This document shows, in pieces, positions 22,314 through 34,600 of a stretch of 64,000 bases of DNA. Under the pieces are notes generated by a model. The model was not told where the DNA came from and searched no databases. It saw only the letters and a list, made by a program, of their open reading frames with translations. The stretch spans positions 6,743,001 to 6,807,000 of the forward strand of contig NC_063155.1 in the NCBI RefSeq assembly GCF_020921035.1, in the 5' to 3' direction. The DNA comes from Rhodamnia argentea. Lineage: Eukaryota; Streptophyta; Magnoliopsida; Myrtales; Myrtaceae. Each line of letters starts with the position of its first letter. Position 1 is the stretch's first letter. Position numbers and translations under genes: made by a program.

Positions 22314-25300
22314 ATGGCTGGGAAAATGGGCTCGCTGAGAGAGCGGCTGATCTCGAACAGGGGTTACTCGGAGCTGGGGTTCTCCCACATGGGATCGATG
22401 AACGACTGGAACGTCTCCCGCTGCTCGTACCGCGGCGTCTGCGAGACCGTCGCGAGGTGGTGGAAGAACTTGGGGCAGGTCGCCTTCAAGGCGTATAACA
22501 TGGGCAAGTCCGATCCGAGGAAGATTGTGTTCTCGGCGAAGATGGGCCTGGCTTTGACGCTTGTCTCGTTGTTGATATTCTTGAAAGAGCCGTTCAACTT
22601 CAAGGATTTGAGTCGGTACTCTGTTTGGGCGCTTCTCACGGTCGTCGTTGTGTTCGAGTTCAGCATAGGTATTATTACATGTTCTTCCATTCTTTATGGC
22701 TGTTGTTTTTCCATGCGCTTTAGTCGCTTGATACGTCTTTTTGGAGGATATGGCACGAGAATTCTCATTGCCCGATGGATGAGGTGACAATCCAGTACAT
22801 TGTTTGTTATGCCTTTGCGGAGTGCATCTTCATACTGTTTGTGTGTTGAGTTTGGCATCATTTTCATGATAGTGCTGTGTGCACTTTGTGGGTGCTGAAG
22901 GTTATTACTTGTTGTATTTAGCAGTTCTTAGTCTACAATCGGGAAAACCCATCTAGGCTAATTATACATTAGTGATAGTGTCCATTGGAGCAAAGGCAAT
23001 ATGGCAAGAATGAAGAGTTATGCAGGTGTTTTATCCCCGTGTCTGTCCATTTTTTGGCCAAAATCTCCTATCATTGTCGACTAAGATTTTGTTATGGGGT
23101 GTGCCTTTCGTGGATAACATCAGCTGTTCTAACTACTTTGTTGGACGTGTGCCCGCGTATGGGTGTGAACATGAGCCAAAAGATTACTTCTTTTCAGATC
23201 TCTCTTGGCTCCTTCACTGTATGTTCTACTTAGATGTAGTGCATTTAGAGGATACAATTCGTTTGTCTACAAATGCTCATAGGAAGACAGTTGATTGCGC
23301 TACCACAATGAAAGGTCTATTTAAGTGCTTTTGCATTATGCTGGAACTTATTTTCAATTGCAAAGCTGATTTTCCTCATTTCCTTGTTTCGATGCTGTCT
23401 TTGGCAGGTGCTACTCTTAGCAAGGGATTGAACCGGGGCATAGGGACATTATCAGCAGGAGGGCTTGCTCTAGGCATGGCAGAGTTGTCTCAGAAGGCTG
23501 GAGAGTGGGAAGAACCTGTTATTATCCTTAGTATATTCCTTATAGGTCAGTCCATCTGTTTAATAAGATAACATAACACATTGTATATCTCTGAGAAGTT
23601 CTGCTTTGTTCCTTTTCTGTCATTGCAGCTAGATTTTTAACATCTGTTTAAATTGCTCTTGTTGATAGGATCTATTGCAACTTATGCAAAACTGTACCCG
23701 ACAATGAAGCCTTACGAATACGGGTTTAGAGTTTTCTTGTTGACATATTCGCTTGTAATGGTGTCCGGATATAGGACAAGGGAATTTATCCATACAGCTG
23801 TTTCACGCTTCTTCCTCATTGCACTAGGAGCTGGTGTTGGCCTGGCAGTAAATGTTTGCATTTTTCCCATCTGGGCTGGCGAGGACTTGCATAAGTTAGT
23901 GGTTAAGAACTTCATGGGGGTCGCAACTTCTTTGGAAGGTTCACCATAGGTTTACTATTCTGTTTTCTATAGATTTGGAAGGCTTTTCTGGTTATGTCTA
24001 TTCTCTTTTGCTCCACATCCCTCCTGTTCACTTAATCTATTTTTGCTTCTCGTTAGGTTGTGTTAATGGGTACCTCAATTGTATTGAGTATGAAAGGGTT
24101 CCCTCGAAAATTCTTACTTACCAGGCCTCTGATGATCCACTCTATAATGGCTACAGAGCAGCTGTAGAATCCACCAGCAAAGAAGATGCTCTGGTAATTT
24201 TCTGCTAAGCTGCTTTATTCGAAATATTGGTTGGTCTTGTTTTCTTATACTTCCCATTTACCATTCTGCTATGTGAGAAGTTGGGTTTTGCTATCTGGGA
24301 GCCACCTCATGGTCCATACAGAGCATTTAGGTATCCCTGGAAGAACTATGTTAAAGTAAGCGGTGCACTGAGGCATTGCGCATTCATGGTCATGGCACTG
24401 CACGGAAGCATACTTTCTGAAATCCAGGTAGGGCTTATTGTGTTGTTAAGTTCATTGCAATGGTTATTCCTGGCCAATGTACCATCAGAGGCTTTTCATA
24501 TCTCGTTCTTTAGATACTCTGTTTTCTGCATGTCCTTGAAAAATAAGAATAGTAGTTCTTTCATTTAATATGACTTCTACCTATGTCCTCTTGCACTGTA
24601 GGGGAAATCACTCATTTTCCACATTTTTCCAACAGATATTTTGCACTTCAACTGAAAACCTCTGCAAATTTAGTTTAAAGCCCCTATTCTTTTAGTGCCA
24701 GCCGTTACATTGTGGGGGAAGCATGCCATTTTCCACTTTTTTTTTTCTTTATTTTACTCGAACGGCGTCTTATGTTTTATCCTTTCACTTATAGAAGAAT
24801 GAAGGATGCTATACCATTGTTTCTCAAGTACCTCCGAAGTTTTTAAAGATACTTCTAAAGTTGTGCCTGCTGCTGGTATAGATGTGTTGATGCATAGAGT
24901 TTCTTTGTCTAATCAAAGAGACAGTCCATACAGCCTTTTGTTGTTTGAACTGTGTTTTTTGTCTCATCTGCCTGTGTGGTTGGGCAGCATCTGCATGCAA
25001 GGCTTATTTGAGCGCACCGATATGCATTCACCATGTGTGTGTGTTTAGGTTTTTGAATTACCCATGATCTATCTGATGTTTGGTCTTTTGGGTTTGATTG
25101 AGCACTGTTGTTGATTAACATGCTATGATAAAAAAAAGTGGTGCTCATATTCACCTATGCTGGACAGAGGCAATGAAGATTTAGATGCAGCCAGTTGACT
25201 TACTTTTAAAAGATATTTTTGATAGGCTGTATGCAATTTAGTTCTTTCTCCTATTGATATATTCATGAATATAAGACCCTGCTCGAGGATTGAGCCTTTT

Positions 25301-26228
25301 TATCAGAGGTGTCGGGCTATTGTCATGTGCTGATGAATCACTGTTATGATGCAGATTAAAGCAACTAGACATGTGAGATTGATGCCTAGGCTCAGATAGT
25401 TTAGTATATTCGTTTTTACAACCATTAAGATATTTGGAGTAGATACTATCGACTTCTTTGTCTGTTGAAAGCTGAGTGACCTTGCATTGCCTTGATCGTC
25501 TGTGTGTCTATTTGCTATTTAGATATGAATCCTTTTTGCAGGCTCCAGCTGAGCAAAGACAGGTCTTTCGCAATGAGCTGCAGCGGGTAGGTACTGAGGG
25601 TGCTAAGGTATTACGCGAACTCGGGAATAAGGTAAAGAACATGGAAAAATTAGGGCCTGTAGACATACTCTTCGAAGTGCATGAGGCTGCAGAAGAGTTG
25701 CAGAACAAAGTTGACCGGAAGTCGTACCTTTTAGTCAACTCAGAGAGCTGGGAAATCGGAAACCGAGCAAAACACCCATCAGAGCCTCAAGATCTTCTTA
25801 ACTTTGATGATGACGAAAATAAGGTTTTACCATATAAGTCACTTAGTGAAGCTGTACTAGATCTCAGGTCATTTTCTGCACTAAGAAGTCTGGACTCCAT
25901 GAAGCCAAACACAGGGTTGAAACCCCCGGTTCCTGTACTTATTCCCTCGGATGGTGTGATGACGAAACAGATATCATGGCCTGCAGGAATCTCGCTGACA
26001 ACCAATCCTGTTGTCGAAGAATCAAAAACATATGAAAGCGCAAGTGCTTTGTCTCTAGCAACTTTCACATCGCTCCTCATTGAGTTTGTTGCAAGGTTAC
26101 AAAATCTTGTGGACGCTTTTGAAGAATTAAGTGAAAAGGCAAATTTCAGGGAACCAGTTGAGCAATCGGCAGTAGCAGAGCCTGTAGGGATATTTGGCAG
26201 ATTGCAGAGATTCATCAAGTGTTGTTGA
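22314..26228 (+). CDS. Aluminium-activated malate transporter, ALMT9-like (vacuolar clade), 6 exons
   Basis: Exons 22314..22668, 23408..23545, 23669..23938, 24057..24193, 24281..24427 and 25542..26228 keep frame throughout and give 577 residues. The N-terminus runs into [20 protein letters not shown] and [19 protein letters not shown], the first membrane helices of PF11744. Next come [19 protein letters not shown], further helices (residues about 70-235) and the conserved [10 protein letters not shown] long cytosolic helical tail ends [13 protein letters not shown] proteins are anion channels; this sequence resembles the ALMT3/4/5/6/9 group, which conducts malate (and chloride) into the vacuole, for example in guard cells. 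The exon 5 acceptor is a GAGAAG tandem: using the first AG adds one lysine before LGFAIWEP. Intron 5 is long (1.1 kb). The start context and length fit the family. Confidence 0.93.
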
Positions 26229-26899
26229 TAATTGGACGTTACACGCGGCAGGTAAGAATGAACAGCCTGCCAGAGCCAAAATGAAGATACAAATCTTGTA
26301 ACCACAAGATAAAGTAAGGGAATCGTTTTACATTCGCGGCGCCCCAAAAAGGTAATTTTCGTGCTTGGTTTCTGTCATCGATCTTGGAGGTTGACACTGA
26401 CCTGTTGAGGAAGCCTTTCAGCATCAAAGTGGAGTGCTGGTGTCTGCTGGCAGTTTATCCGAGTTAACAAAGCGAGCATACTCAGGAGAAAGTTAGTCGA
26501 AACTGGACGATAGAAATGGTCCCTACTGGACCAAAATTTAACACGACTGTGCAATGAAACAAAAATCTGATCAGGAATTTACAACAGTGGCCTATGACCA
26601 TCAAGATGTTGAAATATACTCAATTTTCTTATGTATTCTGTTTTTTGATTTCTCACGGCCTCAAACCGGAACTGGCGGAGTAACAGTGTAGTTATCATTT
26701 CCTTGTATTCAGGTGTACTGCTTCTCGTAGAATATCTAACCTGTTTCACATTGCTGCAGGCTACATCATAATAGTACTTGTGAGTCGTGAATAGGCTCAT
26801 TGGAACTAAAGCAAACTACAGAAAAGAGAGCAGAAGCTAGGCAATTTTCCTACAAAAGTAAAATTACTGACAGGTAAAAAGCCGGCATTTTTTGAGGAT
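26229..26899. other. Intergenic, ALMT 3' flank
   Basis: Moderately AT-rich sequence between two convergent units (ALMT + and P450 relic -). No coding region or repeat recognised. Confidence 0.4.
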
Positions 26900-27490
26900 T
26901 TAAACAAGCTGGCGATAGGTCGGCACTGATAACAAGTGATTAGCTCTAGGAACTGATAAGCCGAATCTTTCGCTCATGTCGATATCACTTGGTACCATGT
27001 TCTTGGGTAGTTCCCACTTGAAGCAATGCGCTAATTGAGCCAAAACGAGCTTTACTTGTATCCGGCCTAACTGAATTCTGGGGCATCCCCTGCGTCCTAA
27101 ACTGAAAGGAAGCAGCTCGAAATGACGCCATTTCACATCTATACCATTCTTCCGCATTTTCCGACCACGCACTAGGATCTCGCCTGATCGCCCAAGTGTT
27201 CACTATGATTCGCGACTTCTTGGGTATGAAGCATTCGTTTTCGCCTGCATCATACATGGATTCTGGAGGAACTAGTAATGGTACGACTGGATGGAGTCTC
27301 ATGCTTTCCTTCACCACCATATCCAAGTAATTTAGCTTTGGCAGATCTGACTCCTCAACCATTCTAGCCAAGCCAACCACGGTTTCTAACTCTTCTCGAT
27401 GGCGTGCCATCTCCTGCCGATTTCTCATGAGTTCAGAAAACGTTTGGCGTTCCAAAAGTGCCCTTTCGAAGTCTTGGAGAGGAAGATGCC
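26900..27490 (-). pseudogene. CYP736A-like cytochrome P450 pseudogene, 3' part only
   Basis: Read on the minus strand. From about 27480 the frame begins SELMRNRQEM and EELETVVGL, then DLPKLNYLDMVVKESMRLHP (the K-helix with ExxR), VPLLVPPES and [12 protein letters not shown]. At about 27150-27175 the frame shifts. The second frame continues [49 protein letters not shown] and stops at 26900. The heme loop is [10 protein letters not shown] where the family has FxxGxRxCxG, so the final glycine is lost. The first ~300 residues of a P450 are absent; upstream sequence (27490-27540) does not match. Truncation, frameshift and the altered heme loop make it non-functional. CYP736 assignment rests on the C-terminal wording and is moderate. 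Confidence 0.8.
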
Positions 27491-27539
27491 TTTTGGGTTG
27501 ACGTACAGTGCGACTTATCATCCGACCTTCTGATCGCCT

Positions 27540-28489
27540 TGAACTTCATCAGTAGTGGTACCTTGCTCGAGCTCGCCACAGAACATAGATCCGACAGGCG
27601 ATAAACCATCGTTGAATCTATAACTTATTTGATTCCATCATCAATTAGATATTCATCGACTTAAACTTCACCTGAAATGGAACTTACCGTTTCGATATCA
27701 CATCAGAGTTTAACTACTGACTTTTTTGTATCTGAGTTCATGTCCATCATTTTGATTTTCACTTCAATTCGTGAGATTAATTGAGCCAAAATAAGCGTCT
27801 TAGTTAAGCTTAAAGAAGAAATCACCAAAAATATCCTGAAAAGAATGATCCGCTTTAGATTGTACTCGCCGTTCGTGCTCCTCCCTGTTATCATCCTACC
27901 CGCCAAGTCCCCATCTGAAACAAAACCCCCCCGACTAATTTTTGAACCATAAAAAACCTCAAAATGACTGATACATTTGTATTCCGTTAATTTTCGTCAA
28001 ATTTAAACGTGAAATTATTGAATTTGGTGACACATGAAAATAACTCAATTGACTTGTCAACTCAAAAAGTATATCTATCTGTTCACTTATGTTTATGATG
28101 AAAGAAATGATAACATATCTTTTGATTATTAGGTTTTATGAATCAAACTTCGTTATTATGGACTTGTTAAGTTAACTAATTTTACGGTAAAATTGGCATA
28201 AGCTAATAAAGAATAAATTTATATGTATACAGTATAGTAGTAGCTCAAAAATTAATTTGAGATAAATTTATGCTAATTCTATTAGGACAGGGCTGAAACA
28301 CGACACAAAAATCTTAACTTCCCCAAATCAAACTTCACTTTAACGAGGAGACTCCGACCGGAAAAAAAAAAAAAAAACGAGGAGACGACAATGCCGTTAG
28401 TTTCGCCGACGTTGATCACCATCCGCATCAGCTCCTGATAAACCAGAGACGGGGAACGGCGAATCGGCGAAGCTTTCTACTGTTCAATG
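27540..28489. other. Intergenic and SCD1 upstream region
   Basis: AT-rich sequence with a poly-A run at 28361-28376. Phrases such as gactaatttttgaaccat (about 27932) and ctcaaaaattaatttgag (about 28235) hint at a decayed inverted-repeat element between 27930 and 28300, but the match is weak. GC content rises from about 28380 toward the SCD1 leader. Confidence 0.35.
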
Positions 28490-28689
28490 ACTATGGCAGA
28501 ACGCCGAATCCTCCAACATTCTTGACCGGATCGCTGCATTCACCCAATCGCGTAGCATACCATCGGAGGAAGCTCCATTGCCCAGGTCGAAGAACAGGGG
28601 ACGCGGATCCATGTTCGTCTGAGACACCGCTTTGCTTCCTCTCCGATTCGGATCCGAGAGAGAGAGAGTTTGGGGGGTGTTCGTCGGAA
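28490..28689 (+). promoter_or_regulatory. SCD1 leader region with a minimal uORF
   Basis: The 200 bases before the SCD1 start are GC-richer and carry a (GA)n run (28656-28667), common in plant leaders. An ATG at 28611 opens a three-codon frame (ATG TTC GTC TGA, 28611-28622), and an ATG at 28492 opens a ten-codon one. Transcription start is unknown, so their presence in mRNA is uncertain. Confidence 0.35.
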
Positions 28690-31600
28690 ATGGCTACCAG
28701 GATCTTCGAGTATTTCGTGGTGTGTGGTCTCGGGCCTGAAATCCGAACCCTAGACGGGAACAAGGGGTTCCATGGGACGGGAATCATGTACATGCCGTCT
28801 CAGCTCGACCAGTTCCCCTCGTCAGATCACTCTCTTTACCCTCCTCCGCCTCCTCAGCTCTCCACCGTGAGTCCACTTGACGTAGACTGTTAGAAATGGG
28901 GAGAATCAGTGTTACTCTTACGACCGAAGTTGATTAATTGGGTTACGTGGTTTTGATGCAAATGAATGCTTGCAGTGTGTCTTGCCTGCTGGTGTGGAGG
29001 TCTATTCCTCGGGCTTTGATTCGAACAACCCTTCAACCTTTCCACGTAGCTATCCGATAGTTTTAACTGGTATGTCTCCCAGCTTGACTTGATCTCCTAT
29101 GTAATGATGCTATTGTTAGCGGGAATACGTTCTTCCTGTTGTTTTCTTTGTTTCGGGAATTCGTTGAGGCGTCGGTTGTTCATCCATTGGGAGAGAGAAC
29201 TAGCAAGTGTGATTGGGTGGTGTTTTTGATTGAACTCTTGAATGTTATATTGGCGCGTTTTAATTAAGCTCTGTTTGGCTTTGAGCTTTCTGTCCGCCTG
29301 CACTTGTTAATCATGCGAGCTGAAAATTTTGAGTTTCAAATGTCCTTCTCTATTTAGAGAATAGAAAAAGGTACAGTATTAATCAAACTATATATTTGCA
29401 TTATCAGAACTGCTGGTACTTGAATCTGAGGTTCCTGCACTTTGCCAAGGTTCTCTTTGGAACAAATGTGCTATAGAGCTGAATGACATTATTTATATAT
29501 ATCCATGTAATTGGGTAGTGTTGGCAAGTGTTTCGTTGGGATTAATTGGTGCACTAATGATAGTGCACTTCCAGTGGTGGCGTGGTGTAATCTTGCTTCT
29601 TGTTGCAATATGAATCCTGTGACGCTAAGTTTCAGATCACGTACTACTTCATATATTCTAATAGGTGTTTGGGAAAAATGGTAGTATATCATAACAAAAT
29701 AAATTGCATGTTCATGACTAGATTGGTTCTTACTTCTTAGATCCAAGTTCATTTAATTTTGTCAAGGTTTGTCCTCACATAGAGCTGAAGGAGATTTTAC
29801 CTTTCATATTTATGTACTTTACACATCTGACGTGCAGTTACAGATAATGCGTCTTAGGAAATTTCCCCCTTGAGCATTATGCTATTAAAACACCCAGAGA
29901 GCCCTCAATATCAGATAATTCAGCTCAATTTATGAGAGGTGGCCAACTATTCGAGAGATGATTATTTAGATAATTAAGTCTAGGACATAAAGCTGTTTTT
30001 GTTTACTATCTTTTGCATTGGTATTCCTTGGGATCAATGTGGTGACCATGGATTTTGGGCCTAGTGAAACCAAGTGTTTTACATGTCTAGATGCAGCAGC
30101 TATTTGTGGTAAATGTTTCCTTCTGATGGGTATGTGGATCTCTTCAATTATAGCATAAACCATATGTAAATCATGTTAACAAGTGCTCCTAGGCACATGT
30201 TAAGTAACTAAAGAAAGGACCTCTCAATTTTTGAACAACTAACTTTTCTCATGATACACGTAATTAGTGTTTTCAAAATGGAAGATTCCCTTGTTAGCCA
30301 AGTTGAATCACTGCCTATAGGGTACTCGTGGAATTGAGAATACTAGATAAAAATATAGTAAAGGGAAAAAATAAAATAAAGTGATCGTTAAACAGATGGA
30401 ACTAAGAAGTAACAAAGTAACAATGGTGTTTAGTTTCTTTCTGATTATTTTCGTAACTGTGTGAGAAGTTTGGTCTCTCAAAAATTTTCAACTAGAAATT
30501 GAAATGCTACCTTAATGTGGAATCTTGCTGCAGAGGGAGATGGCTCAAAAATTTACGTCAGCTGTATCGCTTTTCGAGATCCTGTCAGTGAGGATATAGC
30601 TGAAGCCTACCGTATTCCGCCAAATTCATTTGCTGACAAATGTATATGTCTTGTTTCACACTCCCCCAGCTTCCGTGTTCTTCGGAATGCATTGGAGGAA
30701 ATACATGCACTTTGCTTTTCAGATGGTGGAAGTAGGTAACTATTCTTTCAGGCAATAACTTATTTTTATAATATGAGAGCGAGTGGAGAGAGTAGTTTCA
30801 AAATCTGTTCAAAGAATTTTATTTTTGATGTGCGACACATTATCTAAGTGAAGGAAGCACTTTTTTCGCGCAATTATTCTTTTCCCTTTTGGTGACAATC
30901 CTTAGCACAAGATAACAATTTGGGTTGGATAAGTGGGTACTATGTAGCCAGACACTACTCTTATGTACTGACCCAGTTGGTTTTGTTGTGCCATACATAG
31001 ATAGAAATATCGTCCTTCCTGCTGCATTATTAATCTTGCTCTGCAACAATCGCAGCAAGCCATTATGGGAAGCTATAGCATACATGGTGACAAATGTGCC
31101 TTTGCCTACTCCTGGAAAGGACAGAGTGCTGTTCTCCATCGAGAACTGCCTGCTTGCAGTAGAGGCTCCACCAAAGGATGGGCTCCCTCATGCTGATGTA
31201 TGGTGCTTGTTTTATAATCTGCATTTCTCTCTATGGTTTATGCTATGACTCACAATGTAGATCACATTCTTCTCTGACCTACTTCTTTTTATCACTTTTT
31301 GCAGATTTCGTTTCAGCCACTTGTACAATGCTTGGATATTGACAATCTCATCAAGCTGTTTACTGCCGTATTGCTTGAGAGAAGGATTTTGCTTCGATCT
31401 AACAAGTATTTGCTCGGTTGAGTTAGTTAAACATGGTTATTTAAAGAACTTAGATCTTGAAGACATCTTATATAGCAGCGTAGTACCTGAGACTTCTTGG
31501 GCATTCTGAGTCTCGTTTCCTTTTCAATTTTCGTCACAATCATTACTAATTATATTATGCTATTTAAGTGGTTCTTGTGCTTATTTGTATTAAGTGAATT

Positions 31601-34600
31601 AGTCATTGTTTGACAGGTACTCGCTCTTAACCCTTGTGTCAGAAGCTATGTGCCATTTGATCTATCCATTCAGGTGGCAGGTATGGTTACATACTCTAGC
31701 AATCCACCATTTAGCAATAGGAAACACATCCCGACCTACTTGCGCTACATGTCATGGTTAATCATGCTTCCATCATGTTACAATGTCTGAATTTGTAATT
31801 TGAACGATCTTGATAAGACATTCCACTACACACTCGCGTATTTTTCCATAACTCTCATCTGATCTTTTTATTTTTCTTTTTCTGAAGCACGTCTACATTC
31901 CGTTAATATTTTTCAGTGGAGTTGACTATATTGATGCTCCTACACCGTATATGATGGGTCTACATTCAGGTGTAGATACATCCGGCCCGACGATGGATGG
32001 TGTAAGTTTCACACGAAACTCTTTCAACCTCTTTTATCTTGTCCGATGCTATTTGACTCTGATTTTTTAAGTTTGAAGTACTGATGTGTCCCGAGTTTTC
32101 ACTCTGATGGTTTCTAAGTGGTTGTGCACAAATGGCTTAGAATTTTGTGTCAAAAAATCTGATTCTTTTGTTCTGATAGACATGAAAAAACATGATTTTA
32201 GCAAGTGGGTTTTATCTTCTTACTATGGTTTGGTTGATAAAGAGTAGACTTTACAAGAGATGGAAATGCTGCCTTTGGATAAGGATCAGAAATGTGGGGA
32301 GAAGATGCAGTTGTATATCTAACTCTAGAAACTTTTTGGTAGTTATGAATCTTTTGAGATGAGATTCTTGTTTTTTAGTGTATACTTTCTTTTTACTTAT
32401 CAGGTGAGATTTTTATGTGAAGACATAACAAATTTATTCTATGCTTAGGAGCCAGCACTCCCTGGTGCATTAGTGTACTTGGAGGTCTTAAATTTGAATG
32501 TGCAATTTCTTTCAATTGGCTTATTTGTTCTTGCCACTGTGTTATAGGTAGTTGTTGTGGACCTTGAGTATAATCGCATCACCACATCAGAAGAAATACC
32601 TCCCATCCCAGAGCCAGAATTGAGTTTGCTGCGTGATGAAATGACAAAGCTGTTGCATCCAAATGTCATGGGGATTGATCTCATGACATCAGGTTTAGGG
32701 GTATTGTGCGAGTACTATCCTAAGCTGGGCAGTAAGCCATGGGGAGAAGATCATGACCTACAATTCAGGTGATATTTCATGGTCACTGTATATGCTTTTA
32801 AAGTCTGAGTTGCTTTTTGGAGCTAAGCGATGTGGTTTATTGTCCTTGTGGAGCTACGCTCATATCTTTTTTCCTTGGAGGTGTAACTATTATTCTTGAA
32901 GTCTTCTTGTGGTGATTTTAATTTACATGGATCTGTTTTATTTGAACTAGCTATTCTGTCCATAACTTGTTTTGTCTCAAGCAGATGTGATTTTACACCT
33001 TGGTTGGTTTCTCATGCTTTATAGACTATTTACTACATAATCATCATCATCATATTCACTATCCTTCTTCTTGTTCTGAATATATGGTAGCAAAAAGGGA
33101 CTTAAGTGTATTCGTTATTTTTTCTATCTAAACAGATATATAATACAGATGCGGATGGAGAGATTCTATTTTGTGATTTGTTGTACTGGAGGGGATTGAG
33201 TTCCAAGATAGACTGTCTCTACGATTTTTCCAAGAACCAATATTATCATTAGCAATTTCTTTAGAGGGTTCATTGGTGTATGTCAACCTTGCTTCATAGG
33301 CCTCTTCTGATGTGTTCTGAACTTGCTGCTGTTTATTTTACCCAGAAGTTTGAACAATGTCTGGGACTACTCATTTGAATAACTTTTGTATGTCGAAAAT
33401 TGATACCTCTCCTTATTGTAAAGCTCTCCTCATTCCTAGGCGGGGATTTGGCTTAAGATCAAATCATGTAATCAGTTATAGGGAGGCAAATAAGGGACAT
33501 GGAGAGATTTTGTAGGTAGAATCTCCTGCTTCTATACCATGAAATATTTTACGGACCCTTGCAACCTTTTACAAAAGCTTTAAAGGAAGGTGTTCTCTCT
33601 TATTCAGATACTTTCTTTTTGGTCAAACTCTTGTTCAAGTACTTCAAAAGTATCATTTTTGCACTGTTTGCTCAACTGCCAACGTTTTATTTATTGATGC
33701 GCTAGTTGTGGGTATAGTGGAATTCGATATGATAATGCCTGATCTCATGCTTCTTGAGTGGTGTGTACAGATTAATTTTCTTGAAGTTTTTTGCATCCTT
33801 ATTGGGTGGATATCGCAATTTCCTAGTAAGGCACCTTATTTACTTTTTGTTAAGATTTTTAACTTAGACCAGGTAATCCGATCAACTTATGTACTGTTGA
33901 ACCCCATTTTGGCAGGAAAATACTGCAACTTCTGCCTTCAATGTTGAAGCATTTCTGAGGAAGCGTTCTCGTTCTACCAACCAACCATCAGACCCCATGG
34001 TAATTCTTCACCAAATATGTCATCATTTTGATGTTTCCTCGTGTATTAACTGTACAAAATTTTCTGGCCAGTCATTTCTAGCTGGGCTCTCTGTCATTTT
34101 GTGTGCCCGCTATATGGATACTGAAGATTGGAAGTGACTAATGCATATTTTCCCCATTCGTGTTAGTTTGATTACTTTTCATCTTCAAAGGCCTCCTGAA
34201 TTCTCACGGTCTGATGTACTCAAATCTTCCTTCAATTTATCAGATAACACAGTTTTTGAATACTCAAGGCTTCTTGGATTATGTGGAGAGAGGTACCAGT
34301 CCTGATGAAAATAATGTCAATCTTCTCGACAAGTTACAAGATGCAATTGGGAGGGGCCAAAATCCTATTTCAATCTTTCCCTCATCCTTGATGGAGCCTG
34401 AGATTATAACAATATCAGACTCCGATACAGGAACATCAGGTCGAGACAGCCATTCATGCTCAGTGTTCACTGTGTAGGCTATTATAAAGGCTTTTCCATT
34501 GATGCTTCTGCTTATTTGTAAATTGGTGTTTGGAAACTTAAACACAGAAGCTAGTGAAAAAGTTTAAGAATGAGTTTTCTGGTGGTCGGTATAAATAAGG

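Noticed and set aside
22263..22790. 175-codon minus-strand open frame over ALMT exon 1
   Set aside because: Shadow of a conserved plus-strand exon, with no family resemblance.
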